A stretch of DNA of 6,275 bases, taken from PVC group bacterium (GTDB taxonomy: Bacteria; Verrucomicrobiota; Kiritimatiellia; CAIKKV01; PXCX01). Positions 6,248 through 6,275 of this stretch are shown here, piece after piece (within the stretch, counting starts at the first letter, position 1; every line of letters begins with the position of its first letter). The notes under the pieces are model-generated. The model ran no database searches. It was not told where the DNA came from and saw only the letters and a program-made list of their open reading frames with translations. Both the position numbers and the translations under genes were made by a program. Location: positions 1-6,275 of the forward strand of contig PWZG01000063.1 of NCBI GenBank assembly GCA_003567575.1, read 5' to 3'.

Positions 6248-6275
6248 ATGAATTCAGACGAAACAACCGACAAAC
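6248..6275 (+). CDS. Possible start of a gene running off the right edge
   Basis: ATG at 6248 begins MNSDETTDK and stays open to the end of the window, only nine codons. A weak AGG (6236-6238) lies nine bases upstream. The ATG overlaps the TAA of a preceding 10-codon frame, MVDVTKTGLK (6216-6248), in the arrangement TAATG that permits translational coupling. The polar, acidic N-terminus looks like that of a cytoplasmic protein. Too little is visible to name it. Confidence 0.35.

Overview
The window is dominated by one very long forward reading frame that is open from the left edge to a TGA at 5497-5499. It encodes the C-terminal 1,832 residues of what looks like a giant secreted or surface mosaic protein. 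No start codon or signal peptide is visible, because the gene begins upstream of the window. The coding DNA is GC-rich. The protein ends with one divergent InlB-type repeat, a degenerate TDPSDP linker, and a small beta module ending in FYRLEV. This combination is familiar from large secreted proteins of the PVC superphylum, especially Kiritimatiellota, Verrucomicrobiota and Lentisphaerota. I therefore suggest a member of that group, but this is inference from module style and not a proven assignment.

Layout of the large protein (residue 1 is the GTG codon at position 10): a beta-rich N-terminal part with a carboxypeptidase-regulatory-like fold near residues 107-197; a less recognisable region to about 480; a short proline/glycine linker made by an in-frame 27-bp tandem duplication; a second carboxypeptidase-regulatory-like fold (about 565-650); a long glycine-rich, amphipathic beta region (about 898-1235) that I cannot assign; a probable seven-bladed beta-propeller (about 1258-1617); then the InlB-like repeat (about 1630-1697) and the terminal module (about 1705-1829). 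No catalytic motif is apparent. The parts suggest adhesion, ligand binding or an envelope role.

Downstream, 5500-6275 is intergenic in character. On the minus strand, converging on the large gene, lies the C-terminal third of a PIN-family toxin-like ribonuclease. Its N-terminal half and any antitoxin are missing, so it is best read as a decayed toxin-antitoxin remnant. Beyond it, 5733-5960 holds no convincing gene. Positions 5961-6040 form a very GC-rich island (about 72% G+C) with overlapping inverted repeats that could fold into mutually exclusive hairpins. After about 6070 composition drops to about 40% G+C. This AT-rich end carries a possible 26-codon small ORF with a purine-rich ribosome-binding region, a 10-bp perfect palindrome, and a 10-codon ORF whose stop overlaps the ATG of a possible new gene running off the right edge.

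No tRNA, rRNA, CRISPR array, intact insertion sequence or classical intrinsic terminator with a T-tract was seen. The items most worth following are the unassigned mosaic protein, the PIN remnant, and the structured GC island next to the AT-rich small-ORF region. I do not see proof of a complete novel system.
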